A stretch of DNA of 14,410 nucleotides from positions 1 through 14,410 of the forward strand of contig JBBRHF010000112.1 in NCBI GenBank assembly GCA_038223055.1, given 5' to 3'. The notes beneath the pieces are model-generated. The model did not search any database. It saw only the letters and a program-made list of their open reading frames with translations, and was not told where the DNA came from. Numbering within the stretch: position 1 is the first letter of the stretch; every line of letters starts with the position of its first letter. The DNA comes from JBBRHF01 sp038223055. Lineage in GTDB: Bacteria; Actinomycetota; Actinomycetes; JACCUZ01. Position numbers and translations under genes: made by a program. Below, in pieces: positions 13,816 to 14,410 of the stretch.

Positions 13816-14390
13816 GGGATCTCCTCTGGAAGGGGGTGGGCGGCGACGACGAGCCGGTGCGGGCGCCCGTCGTCGTGGTGGTAGCAAGCGGCCAGGTCGA
13901 GCACCGCGGCAGTCAGGTCGTCGGCGAAGGCAGCCCGGTCGGCGGCCGACCGGAAGCCGATCTGGGTGTCGATGGTCAGCGTCGGCAGGCGCTTGCCGGA
14001 CGCGCCGGCCCGGCGCGCCAGGGCGCCGACCTCGCGCACCAGCCGGCCGGCCAGCGCGACGAGGTAGCCCGCCGACAGGTGGTCGGCGTTGGCGTCCGGG
14101 TCGGCCGCGGACGCGCTGACGGCCGCCGGCGACACGACGTACGACGCGGCCGACGCCTGCATCACCCGCTCGGTGATGCCCCCGTGCCGGCGCTCCTCGG
14201 ACAGCTCCACCAGGCCGTGCGCCTCAAGCGCCTTGAGGTGGTAGTTGACCCTCTGGCGCGCGATGCCGACCCGGGCGGCGAGCCCGGCGGCGGAGGCCGG
14301 GACGGCCAGCTCGCCAAGCAGCCGGGCCCGGACCGGATCCAGCGCGGCGGCGGCTGCCGCCGCGCTCTCGATGACCTCGACATCCTGCAT
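13812..14390 (-). CDS. ArsR-type (HTH_20) winged-helix transcriptional regulator
   Basis: Complete 192-residue regulator. An N-terminal winged helix-turn-helix covers about 10-80, with the recognition region at 41-61 (GIARQRVNYHLKALEAHGLV), preceded by DPVRARLLGELAVPASAAGL. A C-terminal helical domain (about 85-190, VREVGALARRAGASGKRLPT and an end rich in His/Asp) probably serves for dimerisation or ligand sensing. There is no CxC metal-binding motif, so it is unlikely to be a classical arsenic sensor. It overlaps the SRPBCC gene by GTGA and most likely represses that operon. The start ATG at 14390 follows GGTGGGG. The sequence just upstream (GTCAA on the minus strand) matches one half of the palindrome found before the decayed copy at 11134. 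A near-identical decayed paralogue lies 3.2 kb away. Confidence 0.92.
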   Translation of the reverse strand: MQDVEVIESAAAAAAALDPVRARLLGELAVPASAAGLAARVGIARQRVNYHLKALEAHGLVELSEERRHGGITERVMQASAASYVVSPAAVSASAADPDANADHLSAGYLVALAGRLVREVGALARRAGASGKRLPTLTIDTQIGFRSAADRAAFADDLTAAVLDLAACYHHDDGRPHRLVVAAHPLPEEIP

Positions 14391-14405
14391 TACCCCACCG
14401 TGCCA

Positions 14406-14410
14406 TTGAC
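14406..14410. promoter_or_regulatory. Edge of a probable operator for the intact regulator
   Basis: The last five bases TTGAC (GTCAA on the minus strand) lie about 15 bp before the regulator's ATG, at nearly the same place as the palindrome half of the decayed copy. The remainder would be outside the window, so this is a prediction from alignment with 11147-11170. Confidence 0.4.

Overview
The window is very GC-rich, with GTG/ATG starts, ATGA/GTGA stop-start overlaps and protein families (SARP-type regulator, AbiE of the actinobacterial type, DUF1801, DinB, HTH_20/SRPBCC pairs) that point to a high-GC actinobacterium. A methyl-accepting chemotaxis protein suggests a motile or zoospore-forming lineage. 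Genus cannot be fixed from the sequence. It reads as an accessory region full of broken genes, with a few intact islands.

Layout. (1) 1-600: a BKACE (DUF849) enzyme gene on the + strand, broken by several frameshifts and cut by the window edge. (2) 623-2281, minus: an intact chemotaxis receptor. (3) 2772-3510, minus: frameshifted remains of an abiEi-abiEii toxin-antitoxin/phage-defence pair. (4) About 3484-4950, plus: decayed coding tracts, including a deleted SF2 helicase with a 6 x 19-bp tandem repeat inside it. (5) 4941-5325, plus: an IS21-type istA-istB scrap. (6) 5323-8719: an intact 'recombinase in trio' (RIT) element, with three overlapping tyrosine recombinase genes between 73-bp inverted repeats (70/73 identical). 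(7) 8717-10092, minus: the remains of a different IS21-type element. (8) 10094-11170, minus: a small membrane-protein remnant and a dead copy of an ArsR-like regulator with a perfect 24-bp palindromic operator still in front of it. (9) 11515-11955, minus: an intact DUF1801 protein. (10) 12161-12971, minus: a broken DinB gene and a SARP regulator stub. (11) 13025-14390, minus: an intact ArsR-like regulator overlapping a twice-frameshifted SRPBCC (AHA1-like) gene.

The most interesting feature is the RIT element and its setting. Both outer ends abut the 5' half of an istB ATPase gene, but of two different istB genes pointing towards each other, and both are cut at the Walker B aspartate codon. 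One simple insertion cannot give this. It suggests that RIT insertion favours the istB Walker B site and that two RIT copies later recombined. Each end carries three copies of a 10-bp word (CTATGCCGAC), two direct and one inverted. The inverted copy at the right end forms part of the C-terminal coding sequence of the third recombinase.

Open reading frames of 1.2-1.7 kb with intact motifs sit beside genes with many +1/-1 shifts. Most of the decay is therefore probably real, although isolated homopolymer shifts (notably in the SRPBCC gene) could be sequencing errors.
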